In this document: positions 45,249 through 54,782 of the stretch, piece by piece
Numbering within the stretch: the stretch's first letter is position 1
How the letters are laid out: every line of letters starts with the position of its first letter
NCBI GenBank assembly: GCA_031292515.1
Contig: JARLGZ010000109.1
Coordinates: forward strand, 1-64,000
DNA from: Puia sp.
GTDB taxonomy: Bacteria > Bacteroidota > Bacteroidia > Chitinophagales > Chitinophagaceae
DNA: 64,000 bases
Direction: 5' to 3'
The notes under the pieces: model-generated
What the model saw: only the letters and a program-made list of their open reading frames with translations
Databases searched by the model: none
What the model was told of the DNA's origin: nothing
Position numbers and translations under genes: made by a program

Positions 45249-46214
45249 TCAATATTCCCGTTGCACAAGGAATCCGGCCAACTGTTTCAGGGGTTCTTTC
45301 CTGGCAGACAACACGGCGATTTCCTCGAGGTGGCGAAATGCCGTTCCGATATATTCTTCTTTGAGTTCCTTCGCCCATTCGTCAACGCCGCATTGCCGGA
45401 AAAGATTCAGCATTTGGGGAACCTTGCCGGGAAACCGGCTTCCCAGGAGGGCCTGTATTTCATCCAGCTGAGCGGGTGTGGCTGTTTCCATCGCCTTGAT
45501 GAGAAGAAACGTCTTTTTGTCGGCGACGATATCTCCCCCCAATTGCTTCCCAAACTTCGCAGGGTCGCCAAAAGCATCGAGATAGTCGTCCTGTATCTGA
45601 AAGGCAAGGCCCAGATGCTTTCCGAACTCGAAAATATGTTCCTGGTTGCCCTTCCCGGCCCCACCCAGGAGCGCGCCCATTTGCAGGCTGGCAGCCAGCA
45701 ATACGGAAGTTTTCAGTTCGATCATGTGCAGGTATTCGCTGAGGTCTACCTGTTGTTTCTTTTCAAAATCCATGTCGAGCTGCTGTCCTTCACAGACCTG
45801 CCGGGCGGTCCTGTTAAAGAGTTGCAGGATCTCGTGAATAGGCCCTTCTTCTATCTTGTTGAGATATTCATAAGCGACTACCAGCATGACGTCGCCGGAG
45901 AGCAATGCCGTGGCGGAACCATATTTTTCATGTACGGTTGGGACGCCCCGCCGGAGGGGGGCCTTGTCCATAATATCGTCATGGATCAACGTGAAATTGT
46001 GAAAAAGCTCGATAGCCGACGCCACCTGCCAGGCGTCCGAACCGATCTCCCCGAAGAGCTCATTGCCCATCAGGCATAGGATCGGCCTGATTCTTTTGCC
46101 ACCGATGGAAAGGAAATATCCGGCCGGTTCATAGAGGCTTTCCGGATCGGCCGGAAAATGACGGCTTTCGAACCGTCCGGCAAATTGTTTCGACAATTCT
46201 TCAAAACTGTGCAT
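45249..46214 (-). CDS. Short-chain polyprenyl diphosphate synthase
   Basis: A 321-residue trans-isoprenyl diphosphate synthase, which condenses isopentenyl diphosphate onto an allylic primer. Both aspartate-rich motifs are present: DDIMD (79-83) and DDYLD (209-213), with GGKRIRP (38-44) at the substrate pocket. The residue five before the first motif is Phe74; a bulky residue there usually stops elongation at C15-C20, so a farnesyl or geranylgeranyl product is likely. It follows rnr by 21 bases, at the end of a packed operon. Confidence 0.88.
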   Translation of the reverse strand: MHSFEELSKQFAGRFESRHFPADPESLYEPAGYFLSIGGKRIRPILCLMGNELFGEIGSDAWQVASAIELFHNFTLIHDDIMDKAPLRRGVPTVHEKYGSATALLSGDVMLVVAYEYLNKIEEGPIHEILQLFNRTARQVCEGQQLDMDFEKKQQVDLSEYLHMIELKTSVLLAASLQMGALLGGAGKGNQEHIFEFGKHLGLAFQIQDDYLDAFGDPAKFGKQLGGDIVADKKTFLLIKAMETATPAQLDEIQALLGSRFPGKVPQMLNLFRQCGVDEWAKELKEEYIGTAFRHLEEIAVLSARKEPLKQLAGFLVQREY

Positions 46215-46235
46215 ATTGCAAATAGGTTCTTCGTC

Positions 46236-48359
46236 TTATTTGTATTTTTTCTTCTTTCCGGATTTCGTTCCTTTTTCTCTTCCCCTTTCCCTTCCGGTCT
46301 TGTGTTTGTTATGCGTTTTTTCTTTTTCGTGTCCGGGCGACCTTTCTACGCCGGAGACCGGATCGGGGGAGATGCCGGCTTTGAGGGCCATCTCTTCACG
46401 TACGCCGCTGGCGATCACCCATTCATAATCCAGTTGACGTTTCACCAGGTTGGCCGCAACGATCCGGATCGTTATCTTGTCGCCCATGCGGAACTGCCGC
46501 CCGCTACGACGGCCCGCCAGGCTGTATTCTCCTTCGAGCAGCCGGAAATCGTCATATTCGAGCAGGCTGTTGATACTCACCAGCCCTTCACATTTGTGCT
46601 CCACCGTCTCCACCCAGAATCCAAAACCGGCCACGCCGCTGATCACTCCTTCAAACTCTTCTCCCAGGAACTCCTGCATGTATTCGACCTGTTTATATTT
46701 ATTGGCCGCGCGCTCGCTTTCCATAGCAGCCCTTTCCCTTTCGCTGGAATGCCTGCACTTCGCCTCGAGCTTTTTGTCCACTTCCGGTTTTTGTTCGAGA
46801 CATTCCTGCAGGATCCTATGAACCAGGACGTCGGGATATCTCCTGATGGGGGAGGTAAAATGGCAGTAGTGCTCGAATCCCAACCCATAGTGCCCGATAT
46901 TCTCTGTCGTATAAATGGCTTTGGCCATCGTGCGGATGCCCAGCTGCTCCAGCACATGCTGTTCCGGTTTTCCCCGGGCATCACTCAGCATGAGATTAAA
47001 GGATGCGGCGATGCCTTCCGGTGTTTTTGTATCGAACTGGTGACCGTATTTCTTTGCGAATTCGATAAAAGGCAGGAGCTTTTCCTTATCAGGCTCATCA
47101 TGGATCCGGTAAGGGAATGGAATGGGCTTCTTATCGATCTTGATTCCGGCGACATATTCGGCGACGGTCCGGTTGGCCAGCAGCATAAACTCCTCTACGA
47201 GCTGGTGGGCTTCCTTGCTCTCTTTGACCATGATCCCGATGGGTTTGCCTTTTTCATCCAGCTTAAACCTGACCTCGGTGGAGGAGAAGTTGATGGCTCC
47301 TTTTTTGAAACGGTGTTTCCGGAAACGCTGCGCCATATCATTCAGCAGCAGGATCTCATCCTTATAGAGACCGTCTTTCTGCTCGATGATCTCCTGCACT
47401 TCTTCATAGCTGAACCGATGGTCGGAATGGATGGCTGTTTTCCCGATCCAATGTTCTTTGATTTCTCCCTTGGCAGTCAGCTGGAAGATGGCCGAAAAGG
47501 TGAATTTGTCTTCGTGCGGGCGCAACGAGCAAAGCTCGTTGGAGATGCGTTCGGGAAGCATCGGGTTGACCCTGTCGGGCAGGTAGACCGATGTCGCCCG
47601 GGTATAAGCTTCCTTATCGAGAGCGGTATCCGGGATCACGTAATGGCTCACGTCGGCGATATGCACACCCACTTCATAGGCGCCGTTCTTCAGGAGCCTT
47701 ATCGAGATTGCGTCGTCGAAATCTTTGGCGTCGACCGGGTCGATGGTAAAGGTGAGGACAGTCCGCATATCCTTTCGCCGGGCTATCTCGTCTTTGGAGA
47801 GCACATCGGGCAGCCTTTCGGATTCTTCGATCACCTCTTCAGGGAAAAAAAGAGGGAAGCCGTTCTCCAGGAGGATCTCTTTCATGGCCTGGTCGTTTGT
47901 ATCCCCGCTATTCAGGATCTGTATGACCTCTCCCTGGGGCTTCTTATTTTTCTCCCATTCCGTAATTCGTGCAATGACTTTATCATTATTTTTTGCACCC
48001 TTCAATTTCTCCAACGGGATATAGATATCCGACATCGGTTTCTCTGTCTCGGCGATAAAAAATGCAAAATGCTCGCTGAGCTCCACCCTGCCCATAAACT
48101 CCATCTGCTTTCTTTCAAGGACTTCTACGATCTGCCCCTGCTGACGGCCGCTCCTGGGTGAATTGCTGACAACCCTTACGCGAACGGTGTCGCCATGCAT
48201 GGCGGTATTAAAATCAGACGGCCTCACCAAAATGTCGGGGTCCGTCTTCTCAGCCTTGTCTATGATCACAAAACCCATACCCGATCGGGTGATATCCAGC
48301 TTTCCTGTATATGTCTGCGCAAAGTCCTCTTTTTTCTTTTTCTTCTTCTTCGTATTCAT
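46236..48359 (-). CDS. rnr: Ribonuclease R
   Basis: A 707-residue 3'-5' exoribonuclease of the RNase II/R family, which degrades structured RNA. After a Lys-rich N terminus come cold-shock-like domains, then the RNB catalytic core with DPVDAKDFDDAISI and the magnesium-binding aspartates, then HYCHFTSPIRRYPDVLVHR, an S1 domain and a Lys/Arg/Gly-rich tail that should help bind RNA. It lies two bases after lpxK and 21 before the prenyl synthase gene. Confidence 0.96.
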   Translation of the reverse strand: MNTKKKKKKKEDFAQTYTGKLDITRSGMGFVIIDKAEKTDPDILVRPSDFNTAMHGDTVRVRVVSNSPRSGRQQGQIVEVLERKQMEFMGRVELSEHFAFFIAETEKPMSDIYIPLEKLKGAKNNDKVIARITEWEKNKKPQGEVIQILNSGDTNDQAMKEILLENGFPLFFPEEVIEESERLPDVLSKDEIARRKDMRTVLTFTIDPVDAKDFDDAISIRLLKNGAYEVGVHIADVSHYVIPDTALDKEAYTRATSVYLPDRVNPMLPERISNELCSLRPHEDKFTFSAIFQLTAKGEIKEHWIGKTAIHSDHRFSYEEVQEIIEQKDGLYKDEILLLNDMAQRFRKHRFKKGAINFSSTEVRFKLDEKGKPIGIMVKESKEAHQLVEEFMLLANRTVAEYVAGIKIDKKPIPFPYRIHDEPDKEKLLPFIEFAKKYGHQFDTKTPEGIAASFNLMLSDARGKPEQHVLEQLGIRTMAKAIYTTENIGHYGLGFEHYCHFTSPIRRYPDVLVHRILQECLEQKPEVDKKLEAKCRHSSERERAAMESERAANKYKQVEYMQEFLGEEFEGVISGVAGFGFWVETVEHKCEGLVSINSLLEYDDFRLLEGEYSLAGRRSGRQFRMGDKITIRIVAANLVKRQLDYEWVIASGVREEMALKAGISPDPVSGVERSPGHEKEKTHNKHKTGRERGREKGTKSGKKKKYK

Positions 48360-48361
48360 GT

Positions 48362-49432
48362 TTATTCTTTAAATCCTGTGATGAATTTACTGATTATCTC
48401 AGTAAAACGCCGTTCCTCGTCGAATAAAAACCCGGATTCAATCGGTATCACGTAGAACGGCCATTCCGCGAGTTCCTTATCGAATTTCAAAAGACGTACC
48501 GCGTCTTTTTCCGTGGTAAGTATGATCCTGTTGCCGGCCGTGATCGCCGAGAAACGGCGAAGGATCGTTTTCAGATCGTCGATGGTAAAAATATGATGGT
48601 CGTTGTAAGACAGTTCGAAGAAAGCGCCGGCCTGGTCGTTCAGCCATCTTTTCAAGGGACCCGGGTTGGCGATTCCCGTTACCAGCAGGACCTCCGAGTC
48701 GCCCGTGATCCGGCAGGTATCTCCCTTTGTAATATGATAGGGATTGCCGTAACGGATCGATGAAAAAAATACCTGCTGGTGTCCGAGCGGATCGATCTCC
48801 CGGATGATGGCCTCTTTTTCAGCGACGTTCATGGTCTCCTCGCATTTTGTGACTACGATCAGGTCGGCACGCCGGTAACTCTTGCGGGCATCCCGAAGGT
48901 CTCCTGTCGGCAACCACCAGTCCCGCGTAAACAGATTGCTATAGTCGCTGAGCAGGATATTCAGGCCTGCTTTTACAGCGCGGTGCTGGAATGCATCGTC
49001 CAGGACGATGACTTCTGTACCGGGTCTGTCGTGGAGAAGCTGGGGAATCGCCACGATCCTCTCCTCCCCTACGGCTACCGCAATATCCGGGAACTTTCGG
49101 TGAAACTCCATCGGCTCATCGCCGATGTCCAGCGCTGTCGTCGGTTCGCCGGCCATCGCATATCCCCGGGTCTTCCGTTTGTATCCCCTGCTCAGGATGG
49201 CCACCTGGTGGTCGCTCTTCAATTTCCTGACCAAAAACTCCACCATCGGTGACTTGCCGGTGCCTCCCACCGCCAGGTTGCCCACGCATATGATCGGCAG
49301 GTTGAACCCGGTGGATCCAAATACACCCTTGTCATAACACCAGTTACGTAGCCAGACGATCAGCGCATACAGCAGGGACAGGGGAAATAAAAGGATGCGA
49401 ATAGGCCGGAGCAATGGAAAATTAAAATTCAT
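48362..49432 (-). CDS. lpxK: Tetraacyldisaccharide 4'-kinase
   Basis: A 356-residue LpxK, the inner membrane kinase that phosphorylates the lipid A disaccharide. An N-terminal hydrophobic anchor (residues about 10-28) precedes the P-loop VGNLAVGGTGKSPMVEFL, followed by ILSRGYKRKTRG, the DIGDEP block and VIVLDDAFQHR. The gene overlaps the cyclo-ligase gene upstream by 11 bases and lies 2 bases before rnr, so all are likely co-translated. It shows that the cell makes lipid A. Confidence 0.95.
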   Translation of the reverse strand: MNFNFPLLRPIRILLFPLSLLYALIVWLRNWCYDKGVFGSTGFNLPIICVGNLAVGGTGKSPMVEFLVRKLKSDHQVAILSRGYKRKTRGYAMAGEPTTALDIGDEPMEFHRKFPDIAVAVGEERIVAIPQLLHDRPGTEVIVLDDAFQHRAVKAGLNILLSDYSNLFTRDWWLPTGDLRDARKSYRRADLIVVTKCEETMNVAEKEAIIREIDPLGHQQVFFSSIRYGNPYHITKGDTCRITGDSEVLLVTGIANPGPLKRWLNDQAGAFFELSYNDHHIFTIDDLKTILRRFSAITAGNRIILTTEKDAVRLLKFDKELAEWPFYVIPIESGFLFDEERRFTEIISKFITGFKE

Positions 49433-49991
49433 AAATTCTGTTCGGAGTGATCCCTATTGTTAAAGGTACGTCAAATTCGTCAGCATCCCCGATCCTGCTC
49501 ACCGGATCGAAATAGGAGAAGCCGATCTTCACTGACGAATCCCGGCAGGTCTTCAGAAACCTGTCGTAAAAACCCTTTCCGTAGCCCACCCGATTGCCGC
49601 GGAGGTCGAAGGCCAGCAAAGGCACAAAAATGAGATCCAGCAGATCGGGGCGGATGAGTTCCCCCGCTGCAGGTTCCCATATGCCGTATGCGTTTTCCTT
49701 GTAGTCGGTGTCGTCGTTCACCGCGACAGCCCGCATATCTCCGGTAAGGAGGCTGACTTTCGGATAGGCTATTTGCAACCCCGGCATTCTGAATGCAAGA
49801 AAATCGGCGCAGGGAAAGGTATTGAATTCCCCCATATGAGCCATAGGCCAGAAGCTAAGCAGCGTGGCACTGGGAGGCAACGCAACCTGCTGAAAACGGA
49901 TGAGCAGCCGGTCGTCCAGCTTGGCCCTTTCGGAATCGGCGAGGGCGAGACGCCGCTCCTTATAGATCTTCCTGATTTGCTGTTTTAACAC
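49422..49991 (-). CDS. 5-formyltetrahydrofolate cyclo-ligase
   Basis: A 189-residue enzyme that recycles 5-formyl-THF to 5,10-methenyl-THF using ATP. Typical parts are the N-terminal RKIYKERRLAL, a LLSFWPMAHMGEFNT stretch, and the ATP-binding LRGNRVGYGKGFYDRFL. It overlaps lpxK by 11 bases and follows bioD by 61 bases. Confidence 0.93.
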   Translation of the reverse strand: MLKQQIRKIYKERRLALADSERAKLDDRLLIRFQQVALPPSATLLSFWPMAHMGEFNTFPCADFLAFRMPGLQIAYPKVSLLTGDMRAVAVNDDTDYKENAYGIWEPAAGELIRPDLLDLIFVPLLAFDLRGNRVGYGKGFYDRFLKTCRDSSVKIGFSYFDPVSRIGDADEFDVPLTIGITPNRIYEF

Positions 49992-50052
49992 GGATCGATA
50001 TTAATGGACAATGCTTTTGGGCCATGCTTTACCAGACGACGGTTTACGGTCT

Positions 50053-50730
50053 TTATAGAAGGGTTGCCCGGGACAGGATTTGCTGCAGTCGCGGTCTGAT
50101 GCGATCGGCTTGCTCCTGTATGAATACCCGGTCCGGCCTTGCGGTCGGCGGGAGGGACGCGATGGCGGGAATACCGCTCCAGTCGCGGATCTCATCTTCA
50201 TATTGCAAAAAATGATCGTTGAACACCCAACCTATTACTGCCAAACCATGAGCCTTGCAAAGAGATGCGGTCAGCAGGGAATGGTTGATGCTGCCAAGAT
50301 AATTCCGGCTTACCAGGATCACATCCGTTTGCAGCGCCTTCACCAGGTCCAGCATAAACGCCGTGTCATTTAAAGGAACCAGCAAGCCGCCTGCTCCTTC
50401 GATGACGAGATAACGATGGGGCGTTTGCAGCCCGGCGGCGCTTTCCGTGATTTCCCGGTAACGCTCCAGGATCGTCGTCAGATCGATCGTGACGCCTTCT
50501 TCCCTGGCCGCAATATGAGGAGAAGCCGGTAAGGCCAGGCTGTAAGCTTCCTGGTGCACCTCGCTGACCGGATTGGATAAGGCACTCCTTATCCAGTCAC
50601 TGTCCGTCCCCTCTCCATATCCTGTCTGAACGGGTTTCCAGTAGTCCGCCTGCAATGCTTCCGTGACGACGGCGGCCACGATCGTCTTGCCTACCGCCGT
50701 CCCGATGCCGGTTATAAAGATAGGAGTCAT
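50053..50730 (-). CDS. bioD: Dethiobiotin synthetase
   Basis: A 225-residue ATP-dependent enzyme making dethiobiotin, the last but one step of biotin synthesis. The start at 50730 gives the expected MTPIFITGIGTAVGKTIVAA P-loop at the very N terminus; a longer frame from 50850 only adds antisense-like residues inside rsmD. The WKPVQTG and VIEGAGGLLVPL motifs are intact. It overlaps rsmD by four bases (ATGA). No other biotin genes are in view. Confidence 0.94.
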   Translation of the reverse strand: MTPIFITGIGTAVGKTIVAAVVTEALQADYWKPVQTGYGEGTDSDWIRSALSNPVSEVHQEAYSLALPASPHIAAREEGVTIDLTTILERYREITESAAGLQTPHRYLVIEGAGGLLVPLNDTAFMLDLVKALQTDVILVSRNYLGSINHSLLTASLCKAHGLAVIGWVFNDHFLQYEDEIRDWSGIPAIASLPPTARPDRVFIQEQADRIRPRLQQILSRATLL

Positions 50731-51281
50731 GAGACGAGTGGGGGTTTGTTTACAAAGATCGAAAAGACCGTGGTGCCATAGTTCCGCTGCGTTACAAACA
50801 AGGCATGCCCTTCGTAATTGTTCCGCGGGGTATGTTCCAGGATAAACCATCCGTTTGGATTGAGCAATTGCTTTTCCACCACCAGTTTGGGTAGGTCGTC
50901 GATATTCGTCAGCGCATAGGGCGGCCCCGCGAAGATGAAGTCGAATTTCTCGGTCGATTGCTCCAGGAATCTGAACACATCCGCCCTGACGACGTTAAAG
51001 TGACGCAAACCCAATTCCCCCGCATTTTTCCGGATGAATTCATACATGGCCGGATCCTTTTCCACGACGGTGAGGTCGGGCGCCCCCCTGGAGGCCAGTT
51101 CATAGCTGATGCTGCCGGTGCCTCCGAAAAGGTCCAGGGTCTTTAGCGTATCAATCTCCAGGTGGTTTTGGAGGATGTTGAAGAGACCTTCTTTGGCGAT
51201 GTCCGTCGTAGGTCTTGTATGGGGCATTTTTGACGGCGGGTGGACTCTTCTTCCGCCGAGTGCCCCTCCGATTATGCGCAT
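50727..51281 (-). CDS. rsmD: 16S rRNA (guanine966-N2)-methyltransferase
   Basis: A 184-residue SAM-dependent rRNA methyltransferase. The start MRIIGGALGGRRV, the SAM-binding LDLFGGTGSISYELASRGA and the catalytic GPPYA block (where DPPY is usual; the Asp is replaced by Gly here) are family marks. The HTRPTTDIAKEGLFNIL part is typical of RsmD. The D-to-G change at the catalytic motif deserves notice. It overlaps the DUF3822 gene by 10 bases and bioD by 4. Confidence 0.9.
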   Translation of the reverse strand: MRIIGGALGGRRVHPPSKMPHTRPTTDIAKEGLFNILQNHLEIDTLKTLDLFGGTGSISYELASRGAPDLTVVEKDPAMYEFIRKNAGELGLRHFNVVRADVFRFLEQSTEKFDFIFAGPPYALTNIDDLPKLVVEKQLLNPNGWFILEHTPRNNYEGHALFVTQRNYGTTVFSIFVNKPPLVS

Positions 51282-52126
51282 ACGGCCATTTTCAATAGCG
51301 ATGAAAAATAGTGAAGAGGCAATTCTTTCAATTCATCCGTCACCTTTATACTTTCGTCAATTTCTTCATAGGAGAGGTTCAGGAAGTATTTATACAATTC
51401 GTTGCTGAGCGCGGACTGTCTGTCTATGAGGCCGCCTGCCATGAGCCATACTTCTTCTCTGGAAATACCAAACTGGTGGCAGCAGTTCAGGAGGTGGTAA
51501 GCGACATCTTTTGTATCATGATATGGGAAGGTCTGCATCAGGCATACCTGTCCTTTTTTCAAAACCAGCACTACCATTTTGTCGGCATGGAAGATGACTT
51601 TGATGATATCCTTTTCTTCGTTCAGGTCGAACATCTTATAACTCTTCAGCAAGAGGCTGTAATAGTGCCAGTATTTTCCCGCCGTAAATTTCTGCTGAAG
51701 CAGGTTATGGACATCCGCATGGATACGGTATACATTGTACAACTGCCACCAGGGAATCTTCTCGTTCAGGATCAGCCCTTTATTTAAGTTGCCATGGATG
51801 AGTTCCGTCAGTTCCCTGTTCATGTCGTTTTTATACAAACTTTCAGGCACGAGATTGCTTTCCGGGAAATTGTAGACCAGCAGGGTCTCCTTCACCGGAC
51901 GTTTAAGCAGTTCATCGCCATAGGTGATCTCCCGTAATATTTCGGCAAGCGGCTGATCTACCGTGTGGTCCAATTGGAAATATTTGACGGCTACAGGGCT
52001 CATATTCCGTTGATTTAGCAACACATAGCTAAAAGAATTGGAATTTACCTCCATCAGCAGGCGGCATTGCAGGAGATCCTCCTCGCCTATATCGGCAATC
52101 TCTATGTGGAAAGCTGGTTTTTGCAT
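51272..52126 (-). CDS. DUF3822 family protein
   Basis: A 284-residue cytosolic protein of a Bacteroidota-restricted family usually next to rsmD, as here. The sequence (ADIGEEDLLQCRLLMEVNSN, VIFHADKMVVLVLKKGQVCL, YHLLNCCHQFGISREEV and WLMAGGLIDRQSAL) suggests an actin-like ATPase fold with two similar halves, though no clear phosphate loops are visible. Function is not known. It is the first gene of the packed rsmD-bioD-lpxK-rnr run. Confidence 0.8.
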   Translation of the reverse strand: MQKPAFHIEIADIGEEDLLQCRLLMEVNSNSFSYVLLNQRNMSPVAVKYFQLDHTVDQPLAEILREITYGDELLKRPVKETLLVYNFPESNLVPESLYKNDMNRELTELIHGNLNKGLILNEKIPWWQLYNVYRIHADVHNLLQQKFTAGKYWHYYSLLLKSYKMFDLNEEKDIIKVIFHADKMVVLVLKKGQVCLMQTFPYHDTKDVAYHLLNCCHQFGISREEVWLMAGGLIDRQSALSNELYKYFLNLSYEEIDESIKVTDELKELPLHYFSSLLKMAVCA

Positions 52127-52216
52127 AATAGTCCGGGTGCAATAATACTAAATTTGTGGTTTTTGGCCGAATACTGTTTACTTTGCGCCCCCATTTAGGC
52201 CTGGAGCCACCATACC

Positions 52217-53575
52217 TTGACAACGACGCCTGCAAATAAAAACTATAAAGTCGGGATCAGCAACCGGCAGATACTTCGTATCGCGCTGCCGATCAGTTTT
52301 GCTATCCTGGTGCCCCAGATCAATTTCATTACGAATAACATTTTCCTGGGACGCCTGGATGAGCAATCCCTCGCCACGGCCGGTATAACCGGGGTCTATT
52401 ATCTGTTGTTCGCGGCTATCGGCAACGGGATCAACAATGGCTTGCAGGCTTTGATAGCCCGAAGGGCCGGGGAAGACCGGGTTCCGGAAATCGGCCGGCT
52501 TTTTTCGCAGGGGGTATACCTGGCGGTCGGATTATCTTTGATCGGGATCCTCGTAACCTATCTTGTCGCGCCCATGGTGCTAAAGCTGTCGCTGAAAGAG
52601 GAAGCGGTTCGGCAGCAGGCCGTTGCGTTTTTGAAGATACGGATCTGGGGGCTTCCCTTTCTCTACGTGTACCAGATGCGCAATGCCTTGCTGGTAGGAA
52701 CCAACCAGAGCAAATTCCTGATCTATGGGACCCTTGCGGAGACCACCGTCAACATCGCCCTCGATTACGGTCTGATCTATGGTCATTTCGGGCTGCCCAT
52801 GCTGGGCTTTAACGGCGCGGCGATTGCATCCATCCTGGCGGAAGCGGCGGGCGTGATTGTTGTTTTCGGCGTTATCAACGCAAAAGGCATTCACAAACAG
52901 CTGCACCTTTATAGCCATCTCCGGTTCGATCCCAAAATCAGCCGGCTGATCATGACACAATCCGCGCCGATCATCTTCCAGTATGCGATCAGTATCGTCA
53001 GCTGGATATTCTTCTATATCCTGGTCGAGCATCACGGGCGCCAGGATCTCGCCATCAGCAATACCATCCGCAACATATTCGGTCTATTCGGCGTCTTTAC
53101 CTGGGCCTTCGCATCCACCACAAACGCAATGGTCAGCAATGTGATCGGCCAGGGCAAAAAGGACAGGGTGATTTTGCTGATCAATAAGATTGTAAGACTC
53201 AGCGTCTGCTTTTCAGCAGTCGTTGCCATCCTGCTGAACGTATTTCCCCGCAGCTTTCTGGCTATCTACGGCCAGGACGAATCGTTTACGCTGGCGGCCT
53301 TACCGGTTGTAAGAATCGTATCGACCGCCCTGATCCTGATGTCATTTTCAACGATCTGGCTAAATGCCGTCACCGGTACAGGTAATACCCGGGTAGCTTT
53401 GCAGATCGAAGCTATCACGATTGTGTTCTATGTACTCTATGTCTACCTGGTCCTGGAGCGCTGGAATCTATCCCTGCTGGTGGGCTGGATGTCGGAGTGG
53501 GTCTACTGGACTTCCACATTTGCTTTTTCTTATTGGTATATCCACAGTGGGAAATGGAAAGACAAGGAGATCTGA
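52217..53575 (+). CDS. MATE-family multidrug exporter
   Basis: A 452-residue transporter with 12 helices in two similar halves (RQILRIALPISFAILVPQIN near 17 and a second half from about 240). MATE carriers export cationic drugs or metabolites against sodium or protons. No ATG precedes the first helix, so the start is taken as TTG at 52217; the next in-frame ATG is far downstream. It is divergent from the DUF3822 gene and convergent with the TPR gene. Confidence 0.88.
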   Translation: MTTTPANKNYKVGISNRQILRIALPISFAILVPQINFITNNIFLGRLDEQSLATAGITGVYYLLFAAIGNGINNGLQALIARRAGEDRVPEIGRLFSQGVYLAVGLSLIGILVTYLVAPMVLKLSLKEEAVRQQAVAFLKIRIWGLPFLYVYQMRNALLVGTNQSKFLIYGTLAETTVNIALDYGLIYGHFGLPMLGFNGAAIASILAEAAGVIVVFGVINAKGIHKQLHLYSHLRFDPKISRLIMTQSAPIIFQYAISIVSWIFFYILVEHHGRQDLAISNTIRNIFGLFGVFTWAFASTTNAMVSNVIGQGKKDRVILLINKIVRLSVCFSAVVAILLNVFPRSFLAIYGQDESFTLAALPVVRIVSTALILMSFSTIWLNAVTGTGNTRVALQIEAITIVFYVLYVYLVLERWNLSLLVGWMSEWVYWTSTFAFSYWYIHSGKWKDKEI

Positions 53576-53601
53576 AAATGCCGGGGGAAACCGGTGACAG
53601 G

Positions 53602-54351
53602 CTATTTCCATTCCTCCAATAACTGCTGTCCCTCATGCTTGGCCCTTCTGTCGTCGTACATCCTGTCAGGCAAAGTCATCATATAGACCAGCAGTTGTAC
53701 CGCCTTGCTCCGCTGACCTTCGCGTTCATATGCCCTCGCCAGCTCCAGGTAATTGGGAATAAACGCGGGATCCAGGGACCTGCTCTTTTCGAAGTTGCGG
53801 ATGGATTCCTGCAGCGAAGCCTCGGGAAGCGGACCGCAAAACCATTTGGCCAGGGTCTTCTCCACGTTGTTCAGGCTACTGATTTCGTAGTGCCACCTGC
53901 CCAGGATATGATAAGCCTTAAAATTCGAAGGATCGCATTGGATGGCTTTCTCCGCATATTGTTTGATGGCGCCTGCCGAGACGACCTTCTCTTTCCCTCC
54001 TTCGACAAGTGCCATCCGGGCTGTCGAAAAAGCCATGACAATATTGGCGTCACAATTATTGGGATTCAAGCGGTAGGCCGCTTCTGCGTAGTTCTTTCCG
54101 GCTTTGAAGTAGGTTATCTTTTTGGCTTTGTCGGTTTGCCGTCCGCCTATCCGGCAACAGAGATCACTGCATTTGCAAAGGGCGAACAGGTTATCGGGTT
54201 GCAGTTTTAAGACCTCCGCATAGGTGACGAACGCCTCACTCTCCTTGAATTCGCCTTCCAGCCGGGCCGCTTCTTTCAGCAGCACGGAGGGATCCTGTGC
54301 AAAGTTTCTAAAGGGCAGGATCAGCATTATCCAAAATAGCGCTCTTATCAT
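53602..54351 (-). CDS. Exported TPR-repeat protein
   Basis: A 249-residue protein with a signal peptide (about 1-18, ending FRNFAQD) and several tetratricopeptide repeats (LKLQPDNLFALCKCSDLCCR, YRLNPNNCDANIVMAFSTAR, IQCDPSNFKAYHILGRWHYE and LDPAFIPNYLELARAYEREG). It would act as a periplasmic or outer-envelope protein scaffold. Its specific role is unknown. It follows folB by seven bases and is probably in the trxB-folB transcript. Confidence 0.7.
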   Translation of the reverse strand: MIRALFWIMLILPFRNFAQDPSVLLKEAARLEGEFKESEAFVTYAEVLKLQPDNLFALCKCSDLCCRIGGRQTDKAKKITYFKAGKNYAEAAYRLNPNNCDANIVMAFSTARMALVEGGKEKVVSAGAIKQYAEKAIQCDPSNFKAYHILGRWHYEISSLNNVEKTLAKWFCGPLPEASLQESIRNFEKSRSLDPAFIPNYLELARAYEREGQRSKAVQLLVYMMTLPDRMYDDRRAKHEGQQLLEEWK

Positions 54352-54358
54352 TAATGGC

Positions 54359-54718
54359 TTACAATTCGAACTTTTTTGTCATCGTGACCCCCGCTTTACC
54401 CTGAAAATTGCCAATTGGAGCCTGCAATTTGAACACGGAAACACTTATTTGATATACAAACGGGTATCGGCTGCTGATTTTTTGGATGATCCCTTCGCAA
54501 ATTTTCTCCAGCAAGGGAACTTTTTCCTGCATCCGCTGCTGGACAATCTGGTATAATTCCACATAGTTGATGGTACTGGCCAGGTTGTCGAAGGGATGGT
54601 CCCGATCATCATACATAACGTCCAGGTCGACTTCAAAAGTATTTCCCGTCAGCTGTTCTTCCTGAAAAACGCCGTGACGACCCGAAAAAATCAGGTTATG
54701 TAGTTGAACTGTAACCAT
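54359..54718 (-). CDS. folB: Dihydroneopterin aldolase
   Basis: A 119-residue FolB, which cleaves dihydroneopterin in folate synthesis. The start at 54718 gives the typical MVTVQLHNLIFSGRHGVFQEEQ; eight residues upstream are dropped. Family marks are NTFEVDLDVMYD, INYVELYQIVQQRM and a FKLQAPIG block near the active site. It lies 64 bases after trxB and 7 before the TPR gene. Confidence 0.88.
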   Translation of the reverse strand: MVTVQLHNLIFSGRHGVFQEEQLTGNTFEVDLDVMYDDRDHPFDNLASTINYVELYQIVQQRMQEKVPLLEKICEGIIQKISSRYPFVYQISVSVFKLQAPIGNFQGKAGVTMTKKFEL

Positions 54719-54782
54719 ATAGACAAGATAATGGAAGATCAATGCGCTGTTCCGGGGTGAATGTCCGGGAAAGCGTGCAAAG

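Noticed and set aside
46158-48161. A 667-codon plus-strand frame opposite rnr
   Set aside because: The opposite strand encodes a complete, clearly recognisable RNase R; the frame is open because of its codon composition.
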